A program made the translations under genes and the position numbers. Source: Vibrio sp. (GTDB lineage: Bacteria; Pseudomonadota; Gammaproteobacteria; Enterobacterales; Vibrionaceae). Taken from it: a DNA stretch of 5,610 nucleotides. The notes beneath the pieces are model-generated. The model worked only from the letters and a program-made list of their open reading frames with translations. It was not told the DNA's origin and ran no database searches. Below, in pieces: positions 1 through 5,586 of the stretch. Within the stretch, counting starts at the first letter, position 1. Every line of letters starts with the position of its first letter. Location of the stretch: positions 1 to 5,610 of the forward strand of contig SLFB01000178.1 in assembly GCA_007124475.1 (NCBI GenBank). Direction: 5' to 3'.

Positions 1-237
1 GGTTTTGGCCGCCAAAAAGGCCACACAGAGTTGTACCGTGGTGCTGAATACCAAGTGGATTTTTTACCCAAGGTGAAATTAGAAATTGCCACTCAAGCTG
101 ATAACGTGGATCGCGTTCTTGAGGCGATCATTAAAGCGGCGCACACCGGCAAAATCGGTGATGGCAAAATTTTTGTTTATGACTTAAGTCATGCGGTTCG
201 CATTCGTACTGGCGAAACCGACAGTGAAGCGCTTTAA
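1..237 (+). CDS. glnK: Nitrogen regulatory protein PII, GlnK type (3' part, start outside the window)
   Basis: This is the C-terminal 78 codons of a PII trimeric signalling protein, read in frame from base 1 to a TAA stop. If the family's usual 112 residues apply, the first residue seen is G35. The T-loop is intact (GFGRQKGHTELYRGAEY), with the uridylylation tyrosine Y51 at bases 49-51. The B-loop signature TGKIGDGKIFV lies at about residues 83-93, and the C-terminal VRIRTGE carries R101 and R103, which contact ATP in known PII proteins. From family knowledge, PII binds ATP/ADP and 2-oxoglutarate and is uridylylated by GlnD when nitrogen is short. The amtB gene starts only 27 bases downstream, which favours the name GlnK over GlnB; sequence alone does not separate them well. 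The promoter and first 34 or so codons lie upstream of the window. Identity as PII is close to certain. Confidence 0.96.
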   Translation, partial: GFGRQKGHTELYRGAEYQVDFLPKVKLEIATQADNVDRVLEAIIKAAHTGKIGDGKIFVYDLSHAVRIRTGETDSEAL

Positions 238-250
238 ACATTCAATGGAT

Positions 251-255
251 TGGAG
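251..255 (+). promoter_or_regulatory. Ribosome binding site of amtB
   Basis: TGGAG sits in the 27-base gap after glnK. Its spacing of 9 bases to ATG 265 is normal, whereas ATG 259 would be only 3 bases away. This decides the amtB start given here and implies the gene has its own ribosome loading rather than depending only on coupling with glnK. Confidence 0.65.
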
Positions 256-264
256 AATATGACT

Positions 265-1494
265 ATGGAATTGTCACTGACAGTAACTGAGCTGCGCTAT
301 GCACTGGATACGTTTTTTTTACTCATATCAGGTGCACTAGTAATGTGGATGGCGGCGGGATTTGCCATGTTAGAAGCGGGCTTAGTTCGCTCTAAGAACA
401 CCACCGAAATTTTAACCAAAAACTTTGTTTTATATGCGATAGCTTGTACCACCTTTTTGATTATCGGCTATCACATTATGTATGTGAATAATACGGAAGG
501 TGGCTTATTTCCTTCCTTAGGTGGCTTGATTGGCAGCCAAGAAGAAGGGGCGGATTTTGCCTTACAAGCGGATTTCTTCTTCCAAGTAGTATTTGTCGCC
601 ACCGCCATGTCAGTGGTCTCTGGTGCTGTGGCTGAGCGAATGAAACTATGGGCATTTTTGATTTTTGCCTTAGTACTGACGGCATTTATTTATCCGGTTT
701 CGGGTTACTGGACATGGGGCGGCGGCTTTTTAGATGCAGCAGGATACAGTGACTTTGCTGGTTCTGGGATTGTTCATATGGCCGGTGCTTCTGCGGCTTT
801 AGCGGGCGTGCTATTACTTGGTGCTCGTAAAGGTAAATACGGTAAAAATGGTCAAATCTACCCAATTCCTGGGTCAAATATGCCATTAGCAACTTTAGGT
901 ACTTTTATTCTATGGTTTGGCTGGTTTGGTTTTAATGGCGGCTCGCAATTGATGGTGTCGGACTTTGAAAACGCAACCGCGGTAGCGCAAGTCTTCCTCA
1001 ATACTAATGCGGCAGCGGCAGCGGGGGCGATAGCAGCTTTGTTAGTGTGTAGAACCACTTGGGGTAAGGCTGATTTGACCATGATCCTTAATGGCGCTTT
1101 AGCGGGTTTAGTGGCGATCACCGCCGATCCTTTATCTCCATCACCACTTTATGCACTGGCAATTGGCGCTGTGGCTGGAGTAATTGTGGTGTTTAGTATT
1201 GTGGGGTTAGATAAGCTTCGCATTGATGATCCGGTCGGCGCAATATCAGTGCACGGTGTGTGTGGTTTATTTGGTTTACTGGTGGTGCCCTTAAGTAACC
1301 CTGAAGCGACCTTAACGGCTCAGTTATTTGGTGCCGCGGTGATCTTTGCTTGGGTGTTTACCGCTAGTTTAGCCGTATGGGCCATCTTGAAAGCCACCAT
1401 TGGTATTCGAGTCTCAGAAGAAGAAGAAATGCAAGGTATGGATATTCATGATTGTGGCGTTGATGCTTACCCTGAGTTTGTGACTCTAAAATAG
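265..1494 (+). CDS. amtB: Ammonium channel/transporter AmtB
   Basis: This encodes a 409-residue Amt/Mep/Rh channel that conducts ammonium across the inner membrane as a trimer gated by GlnK. Pore residues are recognisable by alignment to E. coli AmtB from memory: F106 and F110 of FFQVVF (Phe gate side), W151 in WTWGGG, D163 and H171 in DFAGSGIVHMAG, W220 and F223 in GWFGFNGG, and H330 in SVHGVCGLFG. H171 and H330 form the conserved twin-histidine pair. About eleven hydrophobic segments are present. The cytoplasmic tail is short and ends HDCGVDAYPEF. I chose ATG 265 because GGAG at 252-255 lies 9 bases upstream; ATG 259 would be only 3 bases from it, and TTG 250 overlaps the site. The protein begins almost directly with its first membrane helix and lacks the cleavable signal peptide of E. 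coli AmtB. It follows glnK closely, so co-transcription is expected. Only the exact start is uncertain. Confidence 0.96.
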   Translation: MELSLTVTELRYALDTFFLLISGALVMWMAAGFAMLEAGLVRSKNTTEILTKNFVLYAIACTTFLIIGYHIMYVNNTEGGLFPSLGGLIGSQEEGADFALQADFFFQVVFVATAMSVVSGAVAERMKLWAFLIFALVLTAFIYPVSGYWTWGGGFLDAAGYSDFAGSGIVHMAGASAALAGVLLLGARKGKYGKNGQIYPIPGSNMPLATLGTFILWFGWFGFNGGSQLMVSDFENATAVAQVFLNTNAAAAAGAIAALLVCRTTWGKADLTMILNGALAGLVAITADPLSPSPLYALAIGAVAGVIVVFSIVGLDKLRIDDPVGAISVHGVCGLFGLLVVPLSNPEATLTAQLFGAAVIFAWVFTASLAVWAILKATIGIRVSEEEEMQGMDIHDCGVDAYPEFVTLK

Positions 1495-1512
1495 TGATAT
1501 TAATTTGAGTTA

Positions 1513-1546
1513 TCCCCTTACTGAGAAATCAGTAAGGGGATTTTTT
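1513..1546 (+). terminator. Intrinsic terminator of glnK-amtB
   Basis: TCCCCTTACTGA (1513-1524) and TCAGTAAGGGGA (1529-1540) form a perfect 12-bp stem, extendable by A1512-T1541. The loop is GAAA, a GNRA tetraloop in the + strand RNA. Six T residues follow at 1541-1546. It begins 18 bases after the amtB stop. The opposite strand shows the same stem with a TTTC loop but no T-run after it (TAACTCAAATTA). It should therefore terminate amtB efficiently and the convergent fbp transcript only weakly, if at all, without help. Confidence 0.93.
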
Positions 1547-2636
1547 ATGCTTGTAAGCGACAAGCATAAGCAATATGGGTGATTGCGACCGTTTGACCCA
1601 CAGCAAATTCAGCGTGGCGGTTAGTGATCACCGATAAAGTGAGCTCATCGAGCTGTAGAGTATAAAAATAATCATGACCACGAAATTCACGGCTGATCAC
1701 CACCGCTTGAACCTGTTGCTCGTCTAATTCATGACTAAGCTGAATATCTTCAGGGCGAATGGAAAGCGTGACACTGGGCTCTGATAATCCAGGCAGCGTA
1801 ACATCCCCTAAGCGAGTCTTGACCTGATCGCCATCCACATGACCCGTAATTAGATTAGTGTGACCTAAAAACTGAGCAATAAAGGCGTTCTTAGGTTGTT
1901 GATAGACCTGTTGCGGCGTGCCGATTTGCACTAAGTTACCTTGCTGCATGACCCCAATTTTATCGGCAAAGCATAACGCCTCGGCTTGATCATGTGTGAC
2001 TAAGATGACCGTAGTCCCTGAACGTTTAAATAACTCACGCATTTCATTACGTGTGGCTTCACGAAGCGCTGCATCAAGGTTACTAAATGGCTCATCAAGC
2101 AGCACGAGATCTGGCTCAGCAGCTAAGGTACGAGCAAGTGCCACTCGCTGTTGCTGTCCACCGGATAACTCACTGGGATAACGATGAGATAAATGGTTCA
2201 GCCCCATTAGCTCTAACCAAGGGACGGCTTTTTTAGCGCGTTGGTTTTTGGGGGTGGTGCGCATGGCAAACATGATGTTTTGTTCCACTGTCATATGTGG
2301 AAATAACGCATAATCTTGAAAAACAATACCAATATTACGCTCTTGCGCTGGCAGATTGGTCATGTCTTTGCCATGCAGAGCAATTTGCCCTGAGTTTGGT
2401 TGCTCAAAGCCAGCCAACATGCGTAATGTCGTGGTTTTGCCACAGCCACTTGGACCCAATAAGGCCAAAATCTCGCCAGCTCGGAGTTGAAAAGAAACAT
2501 CCGCGACCGCTGGTTGATCGCTATCTGCGAACCATTTTACCAATTGCTGCGCTTGAATTTGGTACTGGCAATGAGGTGCATTTTCCACCGGTAGTGTGTC
2601 TTGCATAGCGTCGATAACAACTTGATATGAGCTCAT
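1545..2636 (-). CDS. fbpC: Ferric iron ABC transporter, ATP-binding protein FbpC
   Basis: This 363-residue ATPase powers ferric iron import through FbpB. Visible motifs in order are Walker A GPSGCGKTT (61-69, K67), Q-loop Q107 in VFQDYALFPH, signature LSGGQQQR (157-164), Walker B LVLLDEP (177-183, with E182 as the catalytic glutamate), D-loop SNLD (185-188) and switch H215 in VTHDQAEA. The C-terminal part from about residue 290 (SIRPEDIQL) is a TOBE-like domain, as in the Fbp/Pot/CysA subfamily of importer ATPases. The start at 2636 is supported by an ATGA overlap with the fbpB stop and by AAAGG 6 bases upstream. This gives roughly 25 residues before the usual first strand, slightly long; M11 has no ribosome site. 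It is the last gene of the operon, and its stop codon lies in the T-run of the amtB terminator. Iron is the likely substrate because of FbpA and the Fur box; ATPase sequence alone cannot show this. Confidence 0.94.
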   Translation of the reverse strand: MSSYQVVIDAMQDTLPVENAPHCQYQIQAQQLVKWFADSDQPAVADVSFQLRAGEILALLGPSGCGKTTTLRMLAGFEQPNSGQIALHGKDMTNLPAQERNIGIVFQDYALFPHMTVEQNIMFAMRTTPKNQRAKKAVPWLELMGLNHLSHRYPSELSGGQQQRVALARTLAAEPDLVLLDEPFSNLDAALREATRNEMRELFKRSGTTVILVTHDQAEALCFADKIGVMQQGNLVQIGTPQQVYQQPKNAFIAQFLGHTNLITGHVDGDQVKTRLGDVTLPGLSEPSVTLSIRPEDIQLSHELDEQQVQAVVISREFRGHDYFYTLQLDELTLSVITNRHAEFAVGQTVAITHIAYACRLQA

Positions 2637-2647
2637 TGGGTACCTTT
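2633..2647 (-). promoter_or_regulatory. fbpB-fbpC translational coupling site (ATGA overlap with RBS)
   Basis: The fbpB stop TGA (2635-2633) overlaps the fbpC start ATG (2636-2634) as ATGA. An AAAGG site (2647-2643) within the last codons of fbpB is spaced 6 bases from the ATG. This arrangement normally couples translation of two subunits, here permease and ATPase, and it fixes the fbpC start. Confidence 0.8.
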
Positions 2648-4237
2648 GATCTTTTCACGATTTAAAATTAAACCGATGGATAAACTAGAAAATAAAACAA
2701 TAGCTGTAGCAAAAGGCGCAGCCTCTGCCATCATCCCTTCTGATGTGCGTGAGAACACGGTCACCGCTAAAGTGTGATAGCCCGTTGGAGCGAGTAAGAA
2801 GGTGATTGGTAATTCTTTCATGCAGAACAGAAACACTAAAGCGATGGAGGCTAAAATGCCGCGTCTTAAGCGAGGCAGGACCACATAAAAAAAGCTAGCA
2901 CTTGGACTATAACCTAAAGATTGTGCCGCTTCTTCGGTATTTTTTCGAGTTTGGATCAGTGCACTGCGAATGGGGCCCATTGCGAGGGCAAGGGTTGCCA
3001 AACTCCAAGTTAAAATCAGTAATGCTAAGGTTTGATATAAGAAAAACGCGCTATGCAGAGCAAAAAACACCATAGCTAAAGCCAGTGTTAAAGGCGGTAA
3101 TGCGTAACCAATATAAGCACTGCGTTCCATTAGTCGGGTTAGTGAAGATGGATAGCGAGTGGCTAAATAGCACAGAGGTAACGCCATCAAGGCGGCCAGT
3201 AAGGCAGCTGGCGCTGCAGCAAAGGCAGAGCGAGCAAAAGTAAACGGCACTTGCATCAGTAAACTGGCCTCTGGCGGTATGACGATCATCCAGTAACCTA
3301 GCATGGCTAAAGGTAGAGCAATGGAGGCCGCAAAGACAAAAATAATATATCCCCATGCCAGTGGAGCCCAAGCGCCTAAGCGCTGTAACTTGGCTTGTCT
3401 TGCTACGCCACTGCCGACACTAGACAGGCGTTTACGTTTTAAAATCGAGTATTCAACGAATAAAAAGCTCCCCGCTAGGGCCAGTAACATCAGTGATAGC
3501 CAAGCGGCGTAAATGCGATCAAACGCCCCTGAATATTGGTTGAAAATGGCAAAGCTAAACGCTTCATAGCGCATTAATGCTACCGCGCCAAAATCGCCCA
3601 GCACATAAAGAGCCACCACCATATAGCCAGCCAGTAGCGCTGGTAGTAAATGCGGTAGCATCACAAAACGAAAGGTGGCTAATCGTGAATAACCAAGGCT
3701 GTAGGCGCTCTCTTCTAAGCTACTGTCTAGTCCTAACAGCGCGGCGCGTAGGTTTAAAAAAATGTAAGGGTAAGTATAGAGCGACAGTGCCCACACCGCG
3801 CCCCAGTAGCCAGAAATATTACTGATTCGAATATCAAATAAGTGGGCTAATGCACCCATATTGCCACCGATACCAAGTAGCGCGTAGGCCATCACATAGC
3901 CCGGTATGGCAAGGGGAATAATCGCGAGAATGGTTAATAGTTTTTTTCCGGCTATCGAAGTACGAGTTACTAACCACGCCATCGGCAGGGCTAGAAAAGT
4001 ACAAACAGCTAAGACGCCTAAAGTGAGCGACAGAGTATTAATTAATAATTGCCAATTGCGGGCGCGAAACACCAGTTCGAGCACTTGATCGTAATCAGCT
4101 TGGGATGCGCGTAACAGTAAATAAAACAGTGGAATGATCATCAATAGTGAGATAAAGCCAGCACTGAGCAGCAAATAAAGCGGAGGGCGTTGACTAATAG
4201 CGGGTGCCGGAAAATCTGATTGTGATGAAACACTCAT
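2633..4237 (-). CDS. fbpB: Ferric iron ABC transporter, permease FbpB
   Basis: This 534-residue inner-membrane permease is an internal duplication: two MetI-like transmembrane domains fused in one chain, as is usual for the FbpB/SfuB family. I count about twelve hydrophobic segments, roughly at 20-42, 66-91, 101-123, 146-166, 198-224 and 243-262 in the first half, and 293-316, 333-357, 373-396, 400-421, 455-475 and 508-527 in the second. Each half carries an EAA loop that docks on the ATPase: EESAYSLGY (from residue 175, ending in LPHLLPALLAGY) and EEAAQSLGY (from 435, ending in LPRLRRGILAS). The start at 4237 has only a weak ribosome site (AGG at 4250-4248, 10 bases away). The gene is 226 bases after fbpA and overlaps fbpC. 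Transfer of iron from FbpA across the membrane is inferred from family and context. Thiamine, polyamine and sulfate permeases are built alike, but the neighbours favour iron. Confidence 0.94.
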   Translation of the reverse strand: MSVSSQSDFPAPAISQRPPLYLLLSAGFISLLMIIPLFYLLLRASQADYDQVLELVFRARNWQLLINTLSLTLGVLAVCTFLALPMAWLVTRTSIAGKKLLTILAIIPLAIPGYVMAYALLGIGGNMGALAHLFDIRISNISGYWGAVWALSLYTYPYIFLNLRAALLGLDSSLEESAYSLGYSRLATFRFVMLPHLLPALLAGYMVVALYVLGDFGAVALMRYEAFSFAIFNQYSGAFDRIYAAWLSLMLLALAGSFLFVEYSILKRKRLSSVGSGVARQAKLQRLGAWAPLAWGYIIFVFAASIALPLAMLGYWMIVIPPEASLLMQVPFTFARSAFAAAPAALLAALMALPLCYLATRYPSSLTRLMERSAYIGYALPPLTLALAMVFFALHSAFFLYQTLALLILTWSLATLALAMGPIRSALIQTRKNTEEAAQSLGYSPSASFFYVVLPRLRRGILASIALVFLFCMKELPITFLLAPTGYHTLAVTVFSRTSEGMMAEAAPFATAIVLFSSLSIGLILNREKIKGTQ

Positions 4238-4289
4238 GGAGTTACTACCTGTATTCAGCGTCCTTGGTGGAGTTTGCTAGTGATTACTA

Positions 4290-4323
4290 TCTCTCGATTG
4301 AGCTTCAACCTCAGGCTGAGAGA
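4290..4323 (-). repeat. Nested inverted repeat upstream of fbpB
   Basis: TCTCTC (4290-4295) and GAGAGA (4318-4323) form a 6-bp outer stem. Inside it TTGA (4298-4301) and TCAA (4305-4308) form a 4-bp inner stem around GCT. It lies 53 bases from the fbpB start. Stability looks modest and chance is possible. Confidence 0.35.
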
Positions 4324-4333
4324 GTTAGGTTAA

Positions 4334-4350
4334 GACCACATCATGTGGTC
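4334..4350. repeat. 17-bp perfect palindrome in the fbpA-fbpB spacer
   Basis: GACCACAT-C-ATGTGGTC is a perfect 8-1-8 inverted repeat. As RNA it could form a 7-bp GC-rich stem with a three-base loop enlarged by breathing; as DNA it has the symmetry of a dimeric regulator site. No T-run follows on either strand, so it is not a simple terminator. I do not recognise the regulator, if any. Confidence 0.5.
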
Positions 4351-4382
4351 GGGTTGCATAGTCTGGATTACGATTAAATAGC

Positions 4383-4408
4383 AAAGCCAATGCTTACGCA
4401 CTGGCTTT
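4383..4408 (-). terminator. Hairpin after fbpA, likely attenuator or mRNA 3'-end stabiliser
   Basis: On the fbp strand AAAGCCAGTGC (4408-4398) pairs with GCATTGGCTTT (4393-4383) around a GTAA loop. In that RNA all 11 positions pair, one as G-U, and the loop is a GNRA tetraloop; on the opposite strand the same position is an A-C mismatch. The structure therefore fits transcription in the fbp direction. What follows, GCTATTTAATCG, is only weakly T-rich beyond the TTT in the stem. This is typical of leaky terminators or processing barriers that keep binding-protein mRNA in excess over permease mRNA. It lies 55 bases after the fbpA stop. Confidence 0.6.
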
Positions 4409-4463
4409 AATCTGAGATAATATCATTAACGCTGACGAATCAGGAATGAAATAATCGTAAAAC

Positions 4464-5462
4464 TTATAGCAAACCTGCGTCACGCAACAGTTTTAAGGTA
4501 CCTTGTAGGTCAGCCAGTTGATCGAGGTCAATACTTGGCGCCGCTTGCAGTAGTGTGTCTAGCTCGCCCAACACTGGGTTAGGAATAATGCCCTGTGTGA
4601 CTGGATACTCACCAACGACAGAAGTAAAGTACTGTTGAGCGGATGGAGACAGCATGTACTCAATAAATTGAATAGCTTGAGGTTGTTTTTTGCTACTCTT
4701 TAGCATTGCAACGCCGGCAACATTCACTAGGTTGCCAATATCACCTTCAGCAAAGTAAGTTTGCTTGACTGGGTAATTCGCATTTTGAGCAACAAAGCGT
4801 GGTAAGTAGTAGTTGTTAACTAACGCAAAATCGATTTCGCCATCGCCAATCGCTTGTACTTGGGTGGTATTATTACGATAAATTTTCGGCTGGTTAGCTT
4901 TCATCGCTTTTAACCAAGCTAAAGTTTTTGCATCGCCATGCTCAACACGCATTGCGGTAACGAAGGATTGGAAGCCACCGTTAGTGGGCGCGAGACCAAA
5001 GCGACCTTTGTATTGTTCTGACGTGAGATCAAACACAGAAGCTGGAATTTCTTCTGCAGAAGCTCGCTCAGTAGAATATGCGATAACGCGTGAGCGGCCA
5101 CTTGCCGCCACCCATTGTCCAGTTTTACTGGTATAAATTTCAGGCAGCTGTTTATACACACCTTCTGGTAAAGTGGCTAATAGGCCGGCGTTAGCTAGGG
5201 CGCCCATTGCGCCAGCATCTTGCCCCCAATATAAATCAGCCGGCGAGCGAGCGCCTTCTTCCTGTAGTAAAACGGCTAATTGAGCGGTACCACCGTAACG
5301 CACGTTAACTTTAATGCCACTTTGTTTTTCAAATTGTTCAATAATTGGTTTCACCAAGGTTTCACCACGGCCAGAATAGAGCGTTAATTCTTGGGCTTGC
5401 ACGAATGAACTCGCGATTAAACTGCCAGCTAGAGCCATGGTTGAGAGCAACTTCTTTTGCAT
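4464..5462 (-). CDS. fbpA: Ferric iron ABC transporter, periplasmic binding protein FbpA
   Basis: This 332-residue extracellular solute-binding protein delivers ferric iron to FbpBC. A Sec signal peptide is clear: MQKK, a hydrophobic core to about residue 20, and a VQA cleavage site after residue 23, giving a mature protein of about 309 residues. Family landmarks are LYSGRGE (28-34), SPADLYWGQDAG (73-84), SGRSRV (121-126), LAPTNGGFQSF (157-167), YRNNTTQVQAIGDGE (195-209) and the double tyrosine NNYYL (216-220), where Y218 and Y219 match the iron-binding tyrosines of Haemophilus FbpA. The other two ligands of that protein, His9 and Glu57, align by eye with G33 and Q81. This form may bind iron through tyrosines plus an anion such as carbonate, as in other FbpA classes. 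The start at 5462 has AAAAGG 7 bases upstream. It is the first gene of the operon, behind a promoter overlapped by a perfect Fur box. A different ligand is possible but less likely given that control. Confidence 0.93.
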   Translation of the reverse strand: MQKKLLSTMALAGSLIASSFVQAQELTLYSGRGETLVKPIIEQFEKQSGIKVNVRYGGTAQLAVLLQEEGARSPADLYWGQDAGAMGALANAGLLATLPEGVYKQLPEIYTSKTGQWVAASGRSRVIAYSTERASAEEIPASVFDLTSEQYKGRFGLAPTNGGFQSFVTAMRVEHGDAKTLAWLKAMKANQPKIYRNNTTQVQAIGDGEIDFALVNNYYLPRFVAQNANYPVKQTYFAEGDIGNLVNVAGVAMLKSSKKQPQAIQFIEYMLSPSAQQYFTSVVGEYPVTQGIIPNPVLGELDTLLQAAPSIDLDQLADLQGTLKLLRDAGLL

Positions 5463-5469
5463 AAATAAA

Positions 5470-5475
5470 CCTTTT
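5470..5475 (-). promoter_or_regulatory. Ribosome binding site of fbpA
   Basis: AAAAGG on the minus strand lies 7 bases upstream of ATG 5462. It is stronger and better placed than the fbpB site, consistent with high expression of the binding protein. Confidence 0.75.
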
Positions 5476-5506
5476 ATCTCAATGTAGTAGGGAGGAAGTG
5501 GTGGTC

Positions 5507-5524
5507 AATGAGAACGAAATGAGA
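5507..5524. repeat. Paired 7-bp direct repeat AATGAGA
   Basis: AATGAGA occurs at 5507-5513 and again at 5518-5524, an 11-base period of about one helical turn. The pair lies just upstream of the rightward -35 box (5530) and within the predicted fbpA leader. It could be a tandem activator site for the divergent promoter, or chance. Confidence 0.3.
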
Positions 5525-5529
5525 TCGTC

Positions 5530-5559
5530 TTGACACTATTTACAAATAAGTTTGATAAT
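5530..5559 (+). promoter_or_regulatory. Predicted rightward sigma-70 promoter for a gene beyond the window
   Basis: TTGACA (5530-5535) is a consensus -35 box. After 18 bases GATAAT (5554-5559) matches five of six bases of the -10 consensus. Transcription would start near 5566 and run off the right edge. No gene begins before 5610. The -10 lies in the Fur palindrome, so repression by iron is predicted. Confidence 0.55.
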
Positions 5560-5569
5560 TATTATCAAA
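5551..5569. promoter_or_regulatory. Fur box (perfect 19-bp palindrome)
   Basis: TTTGATAATTATTATCAAA is a perfect 9-1-9 inverted repeat. It contains TGATAAT-T-ATTATCA (5553-5567), an exact match to the 7-1-7 Fur recognition model. It overlaps the -10 boxes of both the leftward fbpA promoter and a rightward promoter. Fur with bound ferrous iron should therefore occlude RNA polymerase on both sides and open expression when iron is scarce. Binding itself is inferred from the sequence match. Confidence 0.9.
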
Positions 5570-5586
5570 TGCAGTTACTGGGTCAA
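5558..5586 (-). promoter_or_regulatory. Predicted sigma-70 promoter of fbpABC
   Basis: On the minus strand TTGACC (5586-5581, five of six consensus bases) is followed after 17 bases by AATAAT (5563-5558, five of six). The start would be near 5551, giving a leader of roughly 90 bases before the fbpA ATG. The -10 box lies wholly inside the Fur palindrome, the classic arrangement for iron repression. Confidence 0.75.

Larger units (their letters stand above)
4238..4463 (-). other. Structured 226-base spacer between fbpA and fbpB
   Basis: No coding capacity is visible: the longest ATG frames on the transcribed strand are about ten codons and lack ribosome sites. Reading in the fbp direction, the spacer contains an attenuator-like hairpin (4408-4383), a 17-bp palindrome (4350-4334), a nested inverted repeat (4323-4290) and then the weak fbpB ribosome site. 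I found no convincing promoter for fbpB. The length is unusual for this operon type and suggests post-transcriptional control of the fbpA:fbpB ratio, which is inference. Confidence 0.6.

Noticed and set aside
250..264. TTG or ATG starts of amtB at 250 and 259
   Set aside because: TTG 250 overlaps the ribosome site TGGAG, and ATG 259 is only 3 bases from it. ATG 265 has normal spacing and gives the N-terminus I remember for Vibrio AmtB proteins.
2297..2608. 103-codon open frame on the + strand opposite fbpC
   Set aside because: It lies entirely within a well-supported gene, has no family resemblance and is explained by the codon use of the opposite strand. The same reasoning removes the other open frames overlapping amtB, fbpB and fbpA.
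3051..3371. 106-codon minus-strand frame inside fbpB
   Set aside because: It is in a different frame from fbpB, has a Cys/Ser-rich composition with no recognisable motif and no ribosome site context; it is a shadow of fbpB. It does not indicate a frameshift, since fbpB is continuous.
4316..4371. TPP riboswitch-like words on the + strand (GGCTGAGAG near 4315 and TCTGGATTA near 4362)
   Set aside because: The remaining core (ACCC, GAACCTGA and CCAGCG-type segments) is missing, and no + strand gene follows; the orientation is antisense to fbp.
4413..4425. Near-palindrome TGAGATAATATCA resembling part of a Fur box
   Set aside because: It matches the 7-1-7 model poorly, and I see no promoter beside it. 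AT-rich intergenic DNA gives such matches by chance.
4432..4443. CTGA-TTCG-TCAG small hairpin just after fbpA on the minus strand
   Set aside because: The stem has only four pairs with an A-U closing pair, too weak to call alone despite the UUCG loop.
5475..5500. Pyrimidine-rich CTTCCTCCC in the fbpA leader as an anti-ribosome-site switch
   Set aside because: It does not pair well with the fbpA site AAAAGG, and no alternative stem is evident.
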